Shown: positions 9,354-17,789 of the stretch, piece by piece | How positions within the stretch are numbered: position 1 is the stretch's first letter | Layout: every line of letters starts with the position of its first letter | Assembly: GCF_005845215.1 (NCBI RefSeq) | Contig: NZ_SPHO01000023.1 | Location: 1 to 64,000 of the forward strand | Direction of reading: 5' to 3' | Source: Clostridium sp. 1001271st1 H5 | Lineage (GTDB): Bacteria > Bacillota > Clostridia > Lachnospirales > Lachnospiraceae | DNA length: 64,000 bases | Program-made: the position numbers and the translations under genes | The notes under the pieces: generated by a model | The model's input: the letters and a program-made list of their open reading frames with translations, nothing else | What the model was told of the DNA's origin: nothing | Databases searched by the model: none

Positions 9354-11600
9354 ATGGAAAAAGAAATATTGGAACAGCGGGGAAAGATGCTGGAGGAAGT
9401 GATGAGTGACAAGTCCTATGTGCCAATGAAGGCAAAGGAGCTGGCCATGCTTCTGGGGATTCCCAAATCACAGAGAGATGAACTGACCCAGGTACTGGAT
9501 TATCTGGTGTCAGAGGGAAGAATCGGAATTTCCAAGAAGGGGAAATATGGAAAACCGGAGGTGTTTTCCATTAACGGCATATTTTCCGGACATCCCAAGG
9601 GCTTTGGCTTTGTGGCTGTGGAAGGCATGGAGCAGGATGTGTTCATCCCTGAGGACAGGACAGGCGCGGCCCTTCACGGGGACAAAGTCCAGATTGTGGT
9701 GGAATCCCAGGGACCGGGAAACGGACGCAGGGCTGAAGGCTCTGTGCTTAAAGTGCTGGAGCATGCCAACAAAGAGGTGGTTGGGTATTACCAGAAGAGC
9801 AAGGGCTTTGGATTTGTGATTCCGGATAACCAGAAGATTTCCAAGGATATTTTCATTCCCCAGGGCTGCGATATGGGAGCTGTCACCGGACATAAGGTGG
9901 TGGCCCGGATTAAAGATTTCGGGGATGCATCTCATAAGCCTGAGGGCGTTGTGACCGAGATTCTGGGCCATGTCAATGACCCGGGAACAGACATCCTTTC
10001 CATTGTCAGGGCCTATGGACTGCCGGAGGAGTTTCCGCCGGAGGTCATGGACGAGGTGGAGGGCTGCCCGGATGAAGTGGCGGTGCCTGGCCCTTCCGGG
10101 GACGAGAAGACCTGGGACGGACCTTACGGCATTGGGGATTTGACTTCACCCCAAGACTGGACCGGCGATTTGGCGGGCCGTCTGGATTTAAGGGGACTGC
10201 GCACAGTCACCATAGACGGAGAGGACGCCAAAGACCTGGACGATGCAGTGACCCTGTGCAGAGGCAGACAGGGCGGGTATATCCTGGGAGTCCACATTGC
10301 GGATGTAAGCCATTATGTAAAGGAAGGCCGCCCGCTGGACAAGGAGGCGTTAAAAAGGGGTACCAGCGTCTATCTGGTGGACCGGGTGATTCCCATGCTT
10401 CCCCATAAGCTGTCCAATGGAATCTGTTCCCTCAATGCAGGAACGGACCGCCTGGCTTTAAGCTGCATCATGGAACTGGATGAACAGGGGAATGTGCTGG
10501 ACCACAAAATTGCGGAAACCGTGATTCACGTGGACCGGCGGATGACTTATACGGCAGTGAATGCCGTTGTCACGGATGAGGACGAGGCGGTCATGGCTGA
10601 ATATGAGGGATTTGTGCCCATGTTCAGGCTGATGAAGGAGGTATCCGATATCCTCAGGGAAAAGAGGAGAAAAAGGGGGGCCATTGATTTTGATTTCCCG
10701 GAGAGCAAAATTCTTCTGGATGCCCAGGGAAAGCCGCTGGAAATCAAGCCCTATGAGCGCAACGCCGCCACAAAAATCATCGAGGATTTCATGCTGGCAG
10801 CCAATGAGACAGTGGCAGAGGATTATTTCTGGCAGTCTCTTCCATTCCTCTACCGGACCCATGATAATCCGGACCCGGAGAAAATGAAGCAGCTGGGGAC
10901 CTTTATCCATAATTTTGGATATTTCATCCGGCTTCAGCAGGGGGAGATTCATCCCAAGGAACTGCAGAAGCTTCTGGACAAGATAGAGGGCACGCCTGAG
11001 GAGGTGCTTCTCTCCAGGCTGACCCTGCGTTCCATGAAACAGGCAAAGTATACCACCCTGTGCTCCGGCCATTTTGGCCTGGCTGCCAGGTACTATACAC
11101 ATTTTACTTCGCCTATCCGAAGATATCCGGACCTACAGATTCACCGCATTATTAAGGAAAGCCTGAAGGGCGGGCTGGGGGATAAGCGGGCCAGCCATTA
11201 TGAGGCCATTCTGCCGGGCGTTGCCATGCAGACGTCAGCTCTGGAGCGCCGGGCGGAGGAAGCGGAGCGGGAGACGGACAAGCTTAAGAAATGCGAGTAT
11301 ATGTCCGGGTTTATCGGTCAGGAGTTTGACGGCGTTATATCAGGCGTCACCAACTGGGGCCTGTATGTGGAGCTGCCCAACACGGTGGAAGGGCTGGTGC
11401 GCATAAGCGAGCTGCGGGATGATTATTATATATTTGATGAACAGCATTACGAACTGGTGGGAGAGATGACCAGGAAAACATTTAAGCTGGGCCAGCCCAT
11501 ACGGGTCCAGGTGGCGTCCACGGACCGTCTGCTCCGGACAGTGGACTTTATCCTGTCCAGGGACTGGGATATAAGCCCGGGCAAGGGTGCTTCCGTGTAA
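9354..11600 (+). CDS. rnr: Ribonuclease R
   Basis: This 748-residue 3'-5' exoribonuclease degrades structured RNA and assists tmRNA quality control. Domains in order: N-terminal winged-helix region (about 1-70), two cold-shock/OB domains (SGHPKGFGFVAVEG near 76 and KSKGFGFVIPDNQK near 150), the RNB catalytic domain (about 260-590) with the acidic Mg2+ site IDGEDAKDLDDAVTL near 287, and a C-terminal S1 domain (GVISGVTNWGLYVELP near 655). The basic tail of some RNase R proteins is short here. AGAAAGAGG precedes the ATG. smpB follows by 48 bases, which fits their joint role in trans-translation. Confidence 0.96.
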   Translation: MEKEILEQRGKMLEEVMSDKSYVPMKAKELAMLLGIPKSQRDELTQVLDYLVSEGRIGISKKGKYGKPEVFSINGIFSGHPKGFGFVAVEGMEQDVFIPEDRTGAALHGDKVQIVVESQGPGNGRRAEGSVLKVLEHANKEVVGYYQKSKGFGFVIPDNQKISKDIFIPQGCDMGAVTGHKVVARIKDFGDASHKPEGVVTEILGHVNDPGTDILSIVRAYGLPEEFPPEVMDEVEGCPDEVAVPGPSGDEKTWDGPYGIGDLTSPQDWTGDLAGRLDLRGLRTVTIDGEDAKDLDDAVTLCRGRQGGYILGVHIADVSHYVKEGRPLDKEALKRGTSVYLVDRVIPMLPHKLSNGICSLNAGTDRLALSCIMELDEQGNVLDHKIAETVIHVDRRMTYTAVNAVVTDEDEAVMAEYEGFVPMFRLMKEVSDILREKRRKRGAIDFDFPESKILLDAQGKPLEIKPYERNAATKIIEDFMLAANETVAEDYFWQSLPFLYRTHDNPDPEKMKQLGTFIHNFGYFIRLQQGEIHPKELQKLLDKIEGTPEEVLLSRLTLRSMKQAKYTTLCSGHFGLAARYYTHFTSPIRRYPDLQIHRIIKESLKGGLGDKRASHYEAILPGVAMQTSALERRAEEAERETDKLKKCEYMSGFIGQEFDGVISGVTNWGLYVELPNTVEGLVRISELRDDYYIFDEQHYELVGEMTRKTFKLGQPIRVQVASTDRLLRTVDFILSRDWDISPGKGASV

Positions 11601-11648
11601 GGCTGTAAGTCATACAGGCAATCATGACTAGAAAGAAAGGGAAATACC

Positions 11649-12116
11649 ATGGGGAAGGAAAGTATTAAACTGGTTGCGAACAATAAGAAGGCATACCATG
11701 ATTATTTCATTGACGAGAAATACGAGGCTGGAATCGAGCTCTTTGGCACAGAGGTAAAATCCATCCGGATGGGGAAATGCAGCGTAAAGGAAGCCTTTGT
11801 GAAGATTGACAGAGGCGAGGTGTATGTGTGCGGTATGCACATCAGCCCTTATGAGAAGGGAAACATATTCAATAAGGACCCGCTGCGCGTCAGAAGGCTG
11901 CTGCTGCATAAATACGAAATCATGAAGCTGAACGGTAAGATTGCGGAAAAGGGCTATACCCTGGTTCCTCTCCAGGTGTACTTCAAGGGCAGCCTGGTAA
12001 AGGTGGAGGTGGGCCTGGCCCGCGGTAAGAAGCTCTATGACAAACGGGCAGACATTGCCAAGAAGGACCAGAGAAGGGAACTGGAGAAGGAATTCAAGGT
12101 GAAAAACCTATATTAA
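11649..12116 (+). CDS. smpB: SsrA-binding protein SmpB
   Basis: A 155-residue OB-fold protein that binds tmRNA and delivers it to stalled ribosomes. Typical motifs are [21 protein letters not shown] near the start, [17 protein letters not shown], and the basic tail [19 protein letters not shown]. Length is standard. It follows rnr closely and probably shares its transcript. Its RNA partner is encoded in this window at 22445-22781 on the other strand. Confidence 0.97.
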   Translation: MGKESIKLVANNKKAYHDYFIDEKYEAGIELFGTEVKSIRMGKCSVKEAFVKIDRGEVYVCGMHISPYEKGNIFNKDPLRVRRLLLHKYEIMKLNGKIAEKGYTLVPLQVYFKGSLVKVEVGLARGKKLYDKRADIAKKDQRRELEKEFKVKNLY

Positions 12117-12137
12117 GGATTGGAATGAGAAGGTGCT

Positions 12138-12758
12138 ATGAGAAGCTGCGGCGAGGGATGTTTCGAGGGAAAGGCATATACGGATTTCATAAAGGAGGCT
12201 GAGGGACTTAAGTCCACTTTGCGCACAGCCTGGACAGCAGAGGGGCGGCAGGAGAGCACAGCAGAGCATTCCTGGCGTCTGGCTCTGTTTGCCGGGGTGC
12301 TGTGCAGGGAATTCCCGGAACTGGACCGGGAAAAGGTGCTGATGATGTGCCTTGTCCATGACCTGGGGGAACGGTACAGCGGAGATATATCAGCTGTACT
12401 GAGGCCGGATGCAGAAGATAAGCTGAACCAGGAACGGGCCGATGTACAGCGCATATGCAGGTTCCTGCCGGAAGGAGGAGCCGGGGACGAGGTGGCCGGG
12501 CTGTGGGAGGAATACAGCCGGGGCATTACCCCGGAAGCCAGGTTTGTAAAGGCCCTTGATAAAGCGGAAACCATCATCCAGCACAGCCAGGGAAGAAATC
12601 CGGCCGGATTTGATTATGGATTCAATCTGAACTACGGAACGGAATACTTTGACCGGGACCAGCGTCTGGAAACCCTGCGCGGACTGGTTGATGCGGAAAC
12701 ACGGAAACGGATGGAAACAGAGGGAAAACAAAACAACGGTTGTGCGAAGGACAGATAG
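12138..12758 (+). CDS. HD-domain hydrolase (YfbR / 5'-deoxynucleotidase-like)
   Basis: A 206-residue protein of the HD superfamily. Metal-binding residues are in STAEHSWRLALFA (His) and CLVHDLGERYSGD (His-Asp), spaced as in YfbR-like nucleotidases and related short HD hydrolases. The remaining part is helical. Members act as phosphohydrolases on nucleotides; the exact substrate here is not known. It starts 21 bases after smpB with a modest AGAAGG site, so it may be the last gene of the rnr-smpB unit. A terminator follows. Confidence 0.8.
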   Translation: MRSCGEGCFEGKAYTDFIKEAEGLKSTLRTAWTAEGRQESTAEHSWRLALFAGVLCREFPELDREKVLMMCLVHDLGERYSGDISAVLRPDAEDKLNQERADVQRICRFLPEGGAGDEVAGLWEEYSRGITPEARFVKALDKAETIIQHSQGRNPAGFDYGFNLNYGTEYFDRDQRLETLRGLVDAETRKRMETEGKQNNGCAKDR

Positions 12759-12770
12759 CAAAACACAACA

Positions 12771-12802
12771 AAAAAACAAGCAGTTCATTCTGCTTGTTTT
12801 TT
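12771..12802. terminator. Bidirectional terminator between the HD gene and tRNA-Glu
   Basis: AAAAAACAAGCAG pairs with CTGCTTGTTTTTT. On the plus strand it closes the HD gene; on the minus strand it follows the first tRNA-Glu copy. Confidence 0.7.
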
Positions 12803-12804
12803 CA

Positions 12805-12876
12805 TGACCTGACCGGGAATCGAACCCGGGTTTACGCCGTGAGAGGGCGTCGTCTTAGCCGCTTGACCATCAGGCC
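12805..12876 (-). tRNA. tRNA-Glu (anticodon CTC), copy 1
   Basis: Read on the minus strand, 72 bases fold as a cloverleaf: acceptor GGCCTGA / TCAGGTC with discriminator A, anticodon stem ACGCC/GGCGT around the loop CTCTCAC, giving anticodon CTC (codon GAG, Glu), and a T-arm with GGTTCGATTCC. CCA is not encoded. A near-identical copy lies 220 bases away. Confidence 0.93.
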
Positions 12877-12906
12877 TTGTCTGCATATCTCAGCGACAGC
12901 TTGTTT

Positions 12907-12935
12907 ATCATACCATATAGTTTTTAGTTTGTCCA
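12907..12935 (-). promoter_or_regulatory. Promoter of tRNA-Glu copy 1
   Basis: On the minus strand, TGGACA (12930-12935) and TATGAT (12907-12912) are spaced by 17 bases. The region is part of the unit duplicated with the tRNA. Confidence 0.65.
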
Positions 12936-12992
12936 GTACTTTTTTGAAAAAAATTAAACTATTTCTGAATATTCGTGGATTGTGGAAAAACA

Positions 12993-13022
12993 AAAAGCAA
13001 GCAGTAAAAATCTGCTTGCTTT
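12993..13022 (-). terminator. Terminator of tRNA-Glu copy 2
   Basis: AAAAGCAAGCAG (12993-13004) pairs with CTGCTTGCTTT (13012-13022), directly after the 3' end of the second tRNA on the minus strand, giving a U-rich end. Confidence 0.65.
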
Positions 13023-13024
13023 CA

Positions 13025-13096
13025 TGACCTGACCGGGAATCGAACCCGGGTTTACGCCGTGAGAGGGCGTCGTCTTAGCCGCTTGACCATCAGGCC
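13025..13096 (-). tRNA. tRNA-Glu (anticodon CTC), copy 2
   Basis: The 72-base tRNA sequence is identical to the copy at 12805-12876, with anticodon CTC and no encoded CCA. The promoter and terminator regions are also duplicated but have diverged at several bases. Confidence 0.93.
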
Positions 13097-13126
13097 TTAT
13101 CTGTGCATCTCAGCGACAGCTTGTTT

Positions 13127-13155
13127 ATAATATCATATAGTTCTTAGTTTGTCCA
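13127..13155 (-). promoter_or_regulatory. Promoter of tRNA-Glu copy 2
   Basis: Minus strand TGGACA (13150-13155) and TATTAT (13127-13132), 17-base spacer, aligned with the promoter of copy 1. Confidence 0.6.
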
Positions 13156-13210
13156 GTATTTTTTGAAAAAAATTATACCGGGCAAACATATGCCGGAAAA
13201 TAAAAATCAG

Positions 13211-13353
13211 CAAAGTAAAATGACCAGTCGGGGAACTGGTCATTTTAGGAGAAGGTATTTCGTTTCTTATGGGGTGTAACAAAAACTATATAATGTATTG
13301 GGGGGGTTTACGTTAATTATAATAGCATATGCCATGAAAAAAGTGTGCACAAA
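13211..13353 (+). repeat. Dispersed ~140-bp intergenic repeat, copy 1
   Basis: The stretch is nearly identical to 16968-17108, in the same orientation. It begins CAAAGTAAAATGACC, contains a perfect 13-bp inverted repeat (TAAAATGACCAGT, loop CGGGGA, ACTGGTCATTTTA; 13216-13247), then AGGAGAAGGTATTTCGTTT, a TATAAT-containing segment with a G-run, and ends at the palindrome TGTGCACA. It occupies most of the gap between tRNA-Glu copy 2 and the gene at 13447. No protein is convincingly encoded. Function is unknown; a structured RNA, a terminator-promoter cassette or a mobile repeat are possible. Confidence 0.8.
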
Positions 13354-13446
13354 GTTTGAAGAATGGAAAAAAGTATTTTATGCATTCTTACAAGGCTCTT
13401 GTGAAAATGAAATAAAAAGGCTCTTTACAGGCTGCCGGACATAGCA

Positions 13447-13926
13447 CTATGAACACAGCACGATAACCCGGTTGGGAGCTGTCTGTGGCGGTATGCTCTT
13501 AGTGGCAGCCGCATAATATACCAGCAGGAAATGATTTGCCGGGAAACAGAAATAGGGCTGACCGTTTAGGGTTGACAATACAGTGGACTGATACAGGTTC
13601 AGCTTCAGCGATTGGTCGGATGCAGTGAGGGTTTCATCAAACCAGGAAAGGTTTACATCCTCCTCCGGCCTGACAACGGCAATTAATTCAGCCTGGTATT
13701 GCGGCGGATAGATAAGGGGAACAGGCAGGGTGCTGTCATAAAATGCAGCCACACGCATGCCCGGCATCAGCCGCATGGTGTCCACCACAAAGGTTTCATT
13801 GGATAAAATCATATTGACGGGCTGGCCTTCCACACCCAGTGTTATGACCTGGGTACAGCAGTCCCCTTCCTGAGTAGAGATGTTGGTAATGACTCCGACT
13901 ATGGGAGTCAGATTTTCATAGTTCAT
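13447..13926 (-). CDS. Conserved-looking hypothetical protein (159 aa)
   Basis: I do not recognise a named family. The protein starts MNYENLTPIVGVITNISTQ and looks like a beta-rich OB/barrel fold with no signal peptide or membrane segment. Hydrophobic strands alternate through the sequence, with a cysteine pair (GDCCTQV) near residue 22 and another cysteine at the end. AAAAAGGA precedes the ATG at modest spacing. It stands alone on the minus strand with long non-coding flanks on both sides. The coding potential is supported by length and composition. No function is proposed. Confidence 0.7.
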   Translation of the reverse strand: MNYENLTPIVGVITNISTQEGDCCTQVITLGVEGQPVNMILSNETFVVDTMRLMPGMRVAAFYDSTLPVPLIYPPQYQAELIAVVRPEEDVNLSWFDETLTASDQSLKLNLYQSTVLSTLNGQPYFCFPANHFLLVYYAAATKSIPPQTAPNRVIVLCS

Positions 13927-14304
13927 AAAAAATATCCTTTTTTAATTATCATATGCCGGGAACGTAAAAAGAATCCAGAAAGTTGAATAAAAAGGAGGAG
14001 GCCGGAAGGACTTCATCCCTCCGGCCGAGTATTATGAAAAAAAGTTTTATTAGCATTAGCTCTTTACATAAATTAGTATATCCATAAAATGTGAGGAAAA
14101 TTTTATGATTCTGTAACGGAATTATGAACATTATGTGAGAAGTTTGTGAATGACCGGACAGGGGAAGGACAGCGTTATATGTAATTATATGGAATCATAT
14201 GGAATCCGAAGCTGCTATGTTATTGTTAATTTTCCGCCATTGTATTGTAATAAGGCTAAATTGTGATAGACTGGATTTAGACAATACATAGAAGGAGGTA
14301 TAAT
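13927..14304. other. Non-coding gap with one strong hairpin
   Basis: No gene is seen in 378 bases. A hairpin at about 13999-14026 (GGCCGGA ... TCCGGCC) is followed on the minus strand by a T-rich stretch, so it could act as a leader attenuator for the minus-strand gene at 13447. The last bases before 14305 hold the ribosome site AGAAGGAGG of the superoxide reductase and probably its promoter. Confidence 0.5.
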
Positions 14305-14679
14305 ATGAAATTTTATATTTGCAATCACTGCGGCAACATAATTGCCTATGTGAAGAGCAGCGGCGTACCGGTTGTCTGTTGTGGGGAAAAGATGCAGGAG
14401 CTGGTTCCAAACACCACAGACGCGGCAGTTGAAAAGCATGTGCCTGTCATCCGCACAGATGGGGCCAAGGTGACTGTCACAGTCGGGTCAGCCGAGCATC
14501 CTATGATTCCGGAACACTACATCCAGTGGATTGCTCTGGCTACCAGGCAGGGGAACCAGAGAAAAGAACTGCAGCCAGGACAGAAGCCCCAGGCAGAGTT
14601 CATGCTCTGTGAGGGAGATGCGGTTGAGGCTGTATACGCATATTGCAACCTGCATGGTTTATGGAAGGCAGAGCCGTAA
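14305..14679 (+). CDS. Desulfoferrodoxin (superoxide reductase)
   Basis: This 124-residue two-iron protein reduces superoxide to hydrogen peroxide without making oxygen, a common anaerobe defence. The N-terminal desulforedoxin-type iron site has Cys6, Cys9, Cys25 and Cys26. The C-terminal neelaredoxin-type catalytic site has Glu43-Lys44, His45, His65, His71, Cys114 and His117, all present at the family spacing. AGAAGGAGG precedes the ATG. It is a single gene closed by a strong terminator. The electron donor (usually a rubredoxin) is not next to it. Confidence 0.95.
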   Translation: MKFYICNHCGNIIAYVKSSGVPVVCCGEKMQELVPNTTDAAVEKHVPVIRTDGAKVTVTVGSAEHPMIPEHYIQWIALATRQGNQRKELQPGQKPQAEFMLCEGDAVEAVYAYCNLHGLWKAEP

Positions 14680-14767
14680 TCTGCCCGGCATGATATCCGG
14701 GTGAGGTGTATCCGGCTTTATAAGATGCAGCAGGATATGATATGCAATCAGACATAATCAAAGGAAA

Positions 14768-14806
14768 CAAACAGCATTTCGGCCGTTGGGGTACGAAATG
14801 CTGTTT
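14768..14806 (+). terminator. Rho-independent terminator after the superoxide reductase
   Basis: AACAGCATTTCG pairs with CGAAATGCTGTT, followed by TTTTTA. Confidence 0.8.
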
Positions 14807-14940
14807 TTTAGTTGCAAAACAGTGTGGCAGGATAATTAGCAGGATTTTTTTATTGGATGCAACTTTTATGAAAGCTCTCCCGTCTAATCATATGAAACCG
14901 TATGGAATATGAAAGAATTAAGATGAAAAGGAGATTTACC

Positions 14941-15750
14941 ATGAAAAAACATTTAGCTGCTGTTACCATCTGTACCCTGGCTCTGACCAATGCCATTCCT
15001 GCCGTGCCTGTTTACGCTGCCGCCGGAAAACCGGCTGCCGCTTATTCCGCGAGGCAGAGGCGTGAGGGACAGAAAAAAGTTAAGGATGCGGCATCCAGGG
15101 TCAAATCAGCTTTTAAGAAACAGGACCTGAATGCATTGGCAGATTTATGCAACTATCCGCTCACCATATCATACGCATCCGGCGAATTGGTTGAGATCAA
15201 AAACAAGCAGGAGCTGCTGGCCCTGGGTTCCGGTCCTGTTTTTACGGCTGGAATGAAGTCCGCCATTGCATCCACGGATGTCTCCAAGCTGAAAGAGGTA
15301 GGGGATGCAGGGGTGCAGATGGGCGGCGATGCAGGTCTGAGTCTGTATAAGTTTGGAAAGCAATGGAAGGTTAACAACATTTACAGTGATTACGGCAGCC
15401 AGTCAGGCAGCGCCTCAGGGGCGCTCAATATCGGCAATCTGGAGGAAGCAGCCACCACGGTCCAGAAATGCTTTTCTTATAAGGATATAGAGACTCTTTC
15501 CAGGATTTGCAATTATCCGGTGAATGTAATCTATGCAGATGGAACATCCGCAGAATATAGCGATGCAGCCACTTTTATAGCCAAATGCGGCGACAGGCTG
15601 TTTACGGACCGTCTGTGCAATTCCGTCACTGCCACGGATGCATCCCGGCTTCAGGCAGTAGGCAACGCCGGAGCACAGCTGGGAGCGGATTCCGGGCTGG
15701 CCATGTACCAGTTTGGAGGTTCCTGGAAGGTGAATAATATCTATCAGTAA
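14941..15750 (+). CDS. Secreted protein with two internal NTF2/SnoaL-like repeats
   Basis: The 269-residue protein has a signal peptide (MKKHLAAVTICTLALTNA..., cleavage likely after VYA near 26). The mature part is two copies of a ~100-residue unit. The shared pattern is VKSAFKKQDLNALADLCNYPL...GDAGLSLYKFGKQWKVNNIY in the first and VQKCFSYKDIETLSRICNYPV...SGLAMYQFGGSWKVNNIY in the second. This is the size and layout of an NTF2/SnoaL-like alpha-beta fold, but no catalytic residues are evident. The ATG at 14941 has AAGGAGA upstream. Function is unknown; ligand binding outside the membrane is a guess. Confidence 0.75.
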   Translation: MKKHLAAVTICTLALTNAIPAVPVYAAAGKPAAAYSARQRREGQKKVKDAASRVKSAFKKQDLNALADLCNYPLTISYASGELVEIKNKQELLALGSGPVFTAGMKSAIASTDVSKLKEVGDAGVQMGGDAGLSLYKFGKQWKVNNIYSDYGSQSGSASGALNIGNLEEAATTVQKCFSYKDIETLSRICNYPVNVIYADGTSAEYSDAATFIAKCGDRLFTDRLCNSVTATDASRLQAVGNAGAQLGADSGLAMYQFGGSWKVNNIYQ

Positions 15751-15826
15751 AGTTTCCGGAAGTTTCTGGCTGGATAGTCCGGCCCCCTGCCGCCGTTACC
15801 ACAGAATCTGACCGCGGCAGAGGAAG

Positions 15827-16393
15827 TCAGGAAATCCAATGTATCCCTGGAAAATAGCGGAACAATGCCCTGGCCGTGATATCCTCTTCCGGGACAAAGG
15901 GGTCTGGCCATTCCCGGGCGTCACTGGAATGGTTCCGGTTATCTCCCAGCATCAGATAACAGCCTTCCGGCACTTCGAAGTGGTAGTCCTCTGATTCCAT
16001 GGGCTCCGGCAGATAGGGTTCATTCAAGGGTGTTTCCGATTGGTTGATGTATATTTGGTTATCCCGGATATCCACGGTCTCTCCGGGCAGCCCAATAATC
16101 CGTTTGACCAGCCTGGTCTTGTCCCTGCCGGGTTCCGCCTTATGGTTGAAGAGGACGATATCCCCTCTTTGGGGTTGGGCGCCGAACGCGTATGAAAGTC
16201 TGGAGCCGATGATTCGGTCCCCTGTCATGATGGTATTTTCCATGGAACCGGATGGTATATAGCTGTTGGCAATGACAAAGGTGTTGAGGACAAAGGCAAT
16301 GGCAATGGCGGCCAGCAGTATCCTGACCCATTCCAGCAACTCTTTTTTTAGGCCGGAGCTCCCGGATGATTTATTATTAAGTGATTTGTTCAT
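15827..16393 (-). CDS. lepB: Signal peptidase I
   Basis: This 188-residue membrane serine protease removes signal peptides from exported proteins. It has one N-terminal membrane anchor (about 20-43). The catalytic serine is in IPSGSMENT (Ser50) and the catalytic lysine in RLVKRIIGLPGE (Lys97). The C-terminal GDNRNHSSDAREW box is also conserved. Single-anchor forms of this length are typical of Firmicutes (SipS type). AAAGGAGAA precedes the ATG. Several secreted proteins of this window are plausible substrates. Confidence 0.95.
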   Translation of the reverse strand: MNKSLNNKSSGSSGLKKELLEWVRILLAAIAIAFVLNTFVIANSYIPSGSMENTIMTGDRIIGSRLSYAFGAQPQRGDIVLFNHKAEPGRDKTRLVKRIIGLPGETVDIRDNQIYINQSETPLNEPYLPEPMESEDYHFEVPEGCYLMLGDNRNHSSDAREWPDPFVPEEDITARALFRYFPGIHWIS

Positions 16394-16577
16394 GAAATTC
16401 TCCTTTAGGATGCAAATTGAATTTGGAAAAGAACGTATGCTGTGTATCAGTTTAGCATTTACAACTTATAAAGTCTTTATTATTTGTTAATATGTAAGAA
16501 TAATTAATAGTTTATTTATTAAAAAATTCTTCCCGTGATGTTATTCTATGAATAAGAATGAAGCAAGGGAGTGGAAT

Positions 16578-16952
16578 ATGAAACGAATCATACGTACAAT
16601 AAGCATCATACTGGCTATTCTGTTAGCCGCAGCCGGCGGCTACTATGGGGGAAGAAGGAGCGTCAGACCCATGGTTGGAATCACATTTTACGCTGTCATA
16701 GAAGAGATAAGGGAGAACCGTATCCTGGTTCAGGGATTGGAGATAAATGATATCAACGGGCGGGGCGCCTTTGAGCTGACCGTGGGGGATAAAACAGAAT
16801 TTATTTGGAGAGGGGTGCCCATTACAGCGGAAGATTTGAAGGTTGGAAATACCATATCAGTCACATACACAGGGGAAGTGCTGGAGTCGTATCCGGCCCA
16901 GGTCAGGGATGTGCTCCGGATTCAGTTGCTGGACGATGAGACACCCTACTAG
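16578..16952 (+). CDS. Small membrane-anchored or secreted hypothetical protein
   Basis: A 124-residue protein with one N-terminal hydrophobic segment (IIRTISIILAILLAAAGGYYGG) and an extracytoplasmic beta-rich domain of about 90 residues (FYAVIEEIRENRILVQGLE...), resembling small OB-fold domains of the YobA/DUF3221 type. That resemblance is tentative. The ATG at 16578 is preceded by AAGGGAG with six bases spacing, better than the in-frame start at 16548. A copy of the dispersed repeat begins 15 bases after the stop. Confidence 0.7.
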   Translation: MKRIIRTISIILAILLAAAGGYYGGRRSVRPMVGITFYAVIEEIRENRILVQGLEINDINGRGAFELTVGDKTEFIWRGVPITAEDLKVGNTISVTYTGEVLESYPAQVRDVLRIQLLDDETPY

Positions 16953-16967
16953 GTAATGCCTGACGGA

Positions 16968-17108
16968 CAAAGTAAAATGACCAGTCGGGGAACTGGTCAT
17001 TTTAGGAGAAGGTATTTCGTTTTTTATGGGGTGTAGCAAAAACTATATAATGTAATGGGGGGTTACGTCTATTATAGTATCACCTGATGCGGAAAAAGTG
17101 TGCACAAA
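16968..17108 (+). repeat. Dispersed ~140-bp intergenic repeat, copy 2
   Basis: This copy matches 13211-13353 with a handful of substitutions and small length changes in the G-run and A/T region. The 13-bp hairpin arm, the AGGAGAAGGTATTTCGTTT block and the terminal TGTGCACA are unchanged. The short reading frame after the AGGAGAAGG differs in length between copies, which argues against a coding role. Confidence 0.8.
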
Positions 17109-17286
17109 CTTTTTTAGGGATAAAAGTTTGTTTTGTATACTTTTTTTAGAAGTAATCATGTTTCACATCTGATGGGGGACAATGGGCCTCCGGGTTGGGC
17201 AGTATGTTGCGGGAGGAGGATGAAAACGCTGTTCCGGTACCGTGTTTCGATGTAAGAGGATATGATATGCATGAAAGGAGATTTAT

Positions 17287-17566
17287 ATGAGTGAAAAAAG
17301 ATTTTCCATACCAGTCATGTTAGCTGCCGTTATATTGACGGCTTTCTTCACTGCAATTGCCTCCCGATGGTATTTTATCAATCAGAAGGCAGACGGATAC
17401 AAATCACAGCTTACGGTATGTGTCCCCTCATACTGAATGGAGGGATTTATTTGCATTGGAAGAAAGCCAGAACATACCCGATGTATTGGCAATTGCCAGG
17501 CTTGAGGACGGCGAGTCCGGAAAACCCATTGATTTTTTCGACCCCAGCCTTACGGCAACTCCATAA
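17287..17566 (+). pseudogene. Small membrane protein gene, probably frameshifted
   Basis: An ATG at 17287 with AAAGGAG upstream opens a frame encoding a hydrophobic segment (PVMLAAVILTAFFTAIA) and then RWYFINQKADGYKSQLT, stopping at 17436 after 49 residues. The +1 frame continues smoothly with PHTEWRDLFALEESQNIPDV to a stop at 17566. The two halves together would make a ~92-residue membrane-anchored protein. A short intact 49-residue protein is the alternative. I recognise no family. Confidence 0.4.
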
Positions 17567-17789
17567 GATAGGCTAAGGGGCTTAATAACTGAATAAGATA
17601 ATTCAGGCTGGAGCGTGCATTGTATTGGATTCTCCGGCCTTTTTATGTATACTATTTTGTATTTTTCCAAATTTTCATAAAATCCTATTTTGTTACCTGG
17701 TTGTAACCAAAATTTGATAGACTGGAACCAGTTGGTAATTCACTTAGTCCGTTAATATGGGCTATGGAGGTAATGAGAGGAGTGACTGT

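Noticed and set aside
13259-13320. A short peptide gene within the dispersed repeat after AGGAGAAGG.
   Set aside because: The spacing to the ATG is too long and the frame stops at different places in the two copies.
17041-17070. A sigma-A promoter in the dispersed repeat based on TATAAT.
   Set aside because: No acceptable -35 box lies 16-18 bases upstream in either copy, so transcription initiation there is not supported by sequence alone.
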